Assembly: GCA_963759115.1 (NCBI GenBank)
Contig: CAVWXT010000006.1
Coordinates: 1,550,001-1,614,000, forward strand
Length of the DNA: 64,000 bases
Direction of reading: 5' to 3'
Source: CAVWXT01 sp963759115
Lineage (GTDB): Bacteria > Planctomycetota > Planctomycetia > Pirellulales > Thermoguttaceae
This document shows, piece by piece, positions 61,841 through 64,000 of this stretch. The position numbers were made by a program, and so were the translations under genes. A model generated the notes under the pieces. It searched no databases. It had not been told where the DNA came from and saw nothing but the letters and a program-made list of their open reading frames with translations. The first letter of the stretch is position 1, and every line of letters starts with the position of its first letter.

Positions 61841-64000
61841 ACAGTTCAATGTTCGGTTGAGTTGCTGGAATCGGCGTTGGCGGGGGAGTTGCCCCCGGAA
61901 CGCGAGGAGATCCTGCACCGCCACCTGGAAGAGTGCGAGGCGTGCCTCGCGGCCCTTGAGCAAATGGCGGGCGGCGAGGCCTGGCTGCCGGGAGGCGGCG
62001 GCGCTGCTCGCTGGCGACGAACTCGACGACGCCGTGCCAGCCCGCGGCGAATGGTCGGAGGTCGATTTCACGGTCGAACACCTGGAGCCGTCCGACGAGC
62101 CGAACGTGCTCGGGCCGGCTGGGCGGCTACGACGTGCTGGAGATCATCGGGCGGGGCGGCATGGGCGTCGTGCTGAAGGGGTTCGACCGCGAGTTGAAGC
62201 GATGCGTGGCCATCAAGGTGCTGTCGCCGCATCTGGCCCAAAGCTCTCTGGCAAAGAAGCGCTTCGCCCGCGAGGCCCAGGCGGCCGCGGCCGTCGTACA
62301 CCCCAACGTGCTGGCGATCCACCAGGTGCAACCCAGCGGGCGGTTGCCGTTCCTGGTCATGCCGCTGGTGGCCGGAGAGTCGCTGGCCGGGCGGCTCGTC
62401 GCGCAAGGCCGGTTGGAACTCAAGGAGACCTTGCGCATCGGCATGCAGGCTGCGGCCGGCCTGGCCGCGGCCCACGAGCAAGGGCTCGTGCATCGCGACG
62501 TGAAGCCGGCCAACATCCTCTTGGAGAAAGGAGTCGAGCGGGCCGTGCTGACCGACTTCGGTCTGGCCCGTGCGGCGGACGACGTGTCGATGACCCGCTG
62601 GGGCGATCATCGCCGGGACGCCGCAGTACATGTCGCCCGAGCAGGCGCGGGGCGAGCCGTTGGACGGCCGCTCGGATCTCTTCAGCCTGGGTTGCGTGCT
62701 CTACGAGATGGCCACCGGCGTTTCGCCGTTCCGCGCCGATTCGACGATGGCGACCCTGCGGCGGCTGATCGACGACCCGCCGCCGGCGATGGCATCGCTC
62801 AATGCCGAGTTGCCGCCGTGGTTCATCGGCATCGTCGAGCGTCTGCTCGAAAAGGATCCGTCCCGACGATTCGGCTCGGCCAAGGAAGTCAGTGAATTGC
62901 TCGAAGGCTGTTTGGCTCACTTGCAGCAGCCGGCCAGCGTGCCGTTGCCGGCCGCGCTTCCTGTGCCGGCGGCTCGCCCAGTTTCGAAGTTCCGCAATAA
63001 TCTTTGGAAGGGAACGATTGCTATGATCGCGACCTTGGGAATTGCTCTGCTTGGTATGTTTTTGGTGCAAGCGACCGAGCCGCCCGACATCGCGGGCCGG
63101 TGGTCGGGCGAAGACTGGGGCCAGGTCGTGCTCACGCAGACCGCGGCCGGGGAGTACACCGGCACCTACAGCGACACTGTCGGCAAGGAGCCGGGCAAGA
63201 TCGAACTGAAATGGTCGCGGATCGAACGCCGCTTCAACGGCAAATGGAGCGAGGGTGACGACCGCTTCGGCGAACTTTCCATACGTCTGGCCGACCGTGA
63301 GATTCGCGGCGCCCTCACTACCGATCCCAAGTCCAAAATCAACCCCGCCACACCCCGGTTGGCCGATCTTGTCTGGACGCGAGTTGAATCCGCCGACGGC
63401 AGAGAACCCGTCAAATCCGACGTTCCGTGGGGCGAATGGAACCACGGTTGGAGCGTGCGTCTGCGTGCCGCCAAGGCCACTTGGATGCCCGATGAGTTGC
63501 CAGAATTTGTAGTTGATCTTTACAGGAAGGAAGACCAGGAGCCGGACGTGGTGCGGCGGTCTTTGTATAATTGGCTGTTTGAGGTCGACGGACAGCCATT
63601 CCGGCTTCGCATCTTTTCCACAGCTTGGGAACGAAGTCTGGTGTTCGAGCCCGGAACAATACGGGACGGCTTTCTCGCGTTTCGTTTCGACCGTGATAAG
63701 AACGGGCTTCACATTCGCTCCGTTGCAGACAGCAAATTGGGCAATTTCTATAGCTTGGCTCCTGCGGGTGCAGATCGCCAGATGTTGAGCCAGAGCCGCC
63801 CTACGACGCCAGAGGAACGGTTCCAATGGACCCCGGGAAAACACGTCGTGCGGATCGCCTTTCCTAGGACGCCAACGGCGGTGCCGGGATCCCCGGGGTC
63901 TGAGTTGGTCTTCAGTAATTCGGTGGAAGTAGAGATTCAAGGGAAGCCTCGGGAGGCGACAAAGGCTCCAGGAACCGTTAATTCCTTCGTCGAGTCGCGC
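61837..64000 (+). CDS. zinc-finger Ser/Thr protein kinase with membrane helix and extracytoplasmic domain, partial, frameshifted
   Basis: Begins at the ATGA overlap. Near residue 20 it has an anti-sigma-type zinc motif HLEECEACLAALEQM (HxxxCxxC). The kinase domain follows: EIIGRGGMGVVLKGFDRELK, RCVAIKVLSPHLAQ, GLVHRDVKPANILLEKG, LTDFGLARA, GTPQYMSPEQARGEPLDGRS and LFSLGCVLYEMATGVSPF. All catalytic residues are present. A membrane helix (GTIAMIATLGIALLGMFLVQ) precedes a beta-rich region from about 63,090 (DIAGRWSGEDWGQVVLTQTA) that runs off the window. Frames break near 61855, 62000, 62125 and 62605. An HxxxCxxC finger on a kinase suggests direct binding of the partner sigma factor. Confidence 0.85.

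Overview
The window looks like chromosomal DNA of a high-GC planctomycete (Planctomycetota). This rests on gene content: a TMTC-like membrane glycosyltransferase with TPRs, an ECF-type sigma factor coupled to a zinc-finger Ser/Thr kinase, a GH109-type Tat-exported oxidoreductase-fold enzyme, secreted beta-helix and DUF4159 proteins, an ISAzo13 element and very large secreted proteins without known domains. No rRNA or tRNA was recognised. A dominant technical feature is the number of single-base frameshifts in otherwise well-conserved genes (roughly fifty). Many can be repaired by removing or adding one C or G, so most are probably base-calling or assembly errors. I therefore give whole-gene spans and state where the frame breaks.

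Layout. 0-26.6 kb is mostly core-like: M16 peptidase half, TMTC/TPR protein (-), two-domain parvulin foldase (-), a BlaI/BlaR1-type regulator pair, an SppA-like protease, a P-loop GTPase with a translationally coupled helical partner, RmuC (-), GDP-mannose 4,6-dehydratase (-), an ORF-less group II intron placed directly behind a large hairpin, a secreted gluzincin, nitroreductase, hemerythrin, methyltransferase, CsrA (-), a BON protein (-), and a four-gene phosphorelay cluster (sensor kinase, single-domain receiver, receiver-kinase-receiver hybrid, LuxR-type regulator).

26.6-46.7 kb is accessory: a mini-protein resembling the RNA polymerase alpha CTD joined to a zinc ribbon, a degenerate tandem-repeat array, a rearrangement breakpoint at about 29,095, a dCTP deaminase, a Tat-exported DUF4159 protein, and a small membrane protein bracketed by two sets of matching short palindromes. 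It also holds HU-like genes, a three-to-four-gene minus-strand operon broken by an ISH3-like element, an ISL3 element inserted in an HU-like gene with a clear 8-bp target duplication, then a metallo-hydrolase, an MFS exporter and a WD40 protein. Mosaics of unrelated hairpins fill the gaps.

46.7-58.6 kb carries two giant tandem secreted paralogues (about 1,000-1,150 residues each) with an ISAzo13 element between them, then a secreted beta-helix protein convergent with a GH109-like enzyme. 58.8-64 kb has a plasmid-like module (small HTH protein, two-winged-helix Rep-like protein, 20-21-bp iterons), the second copy of a repeat of about 360-375 bp seen at 46.1 kb, and an ECF-type sigma factor overlapping a zinc-finger/Ser-Thr-kinase gene that runs off the end.

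All similarity statements come from reading motifs by eye; no search was run.
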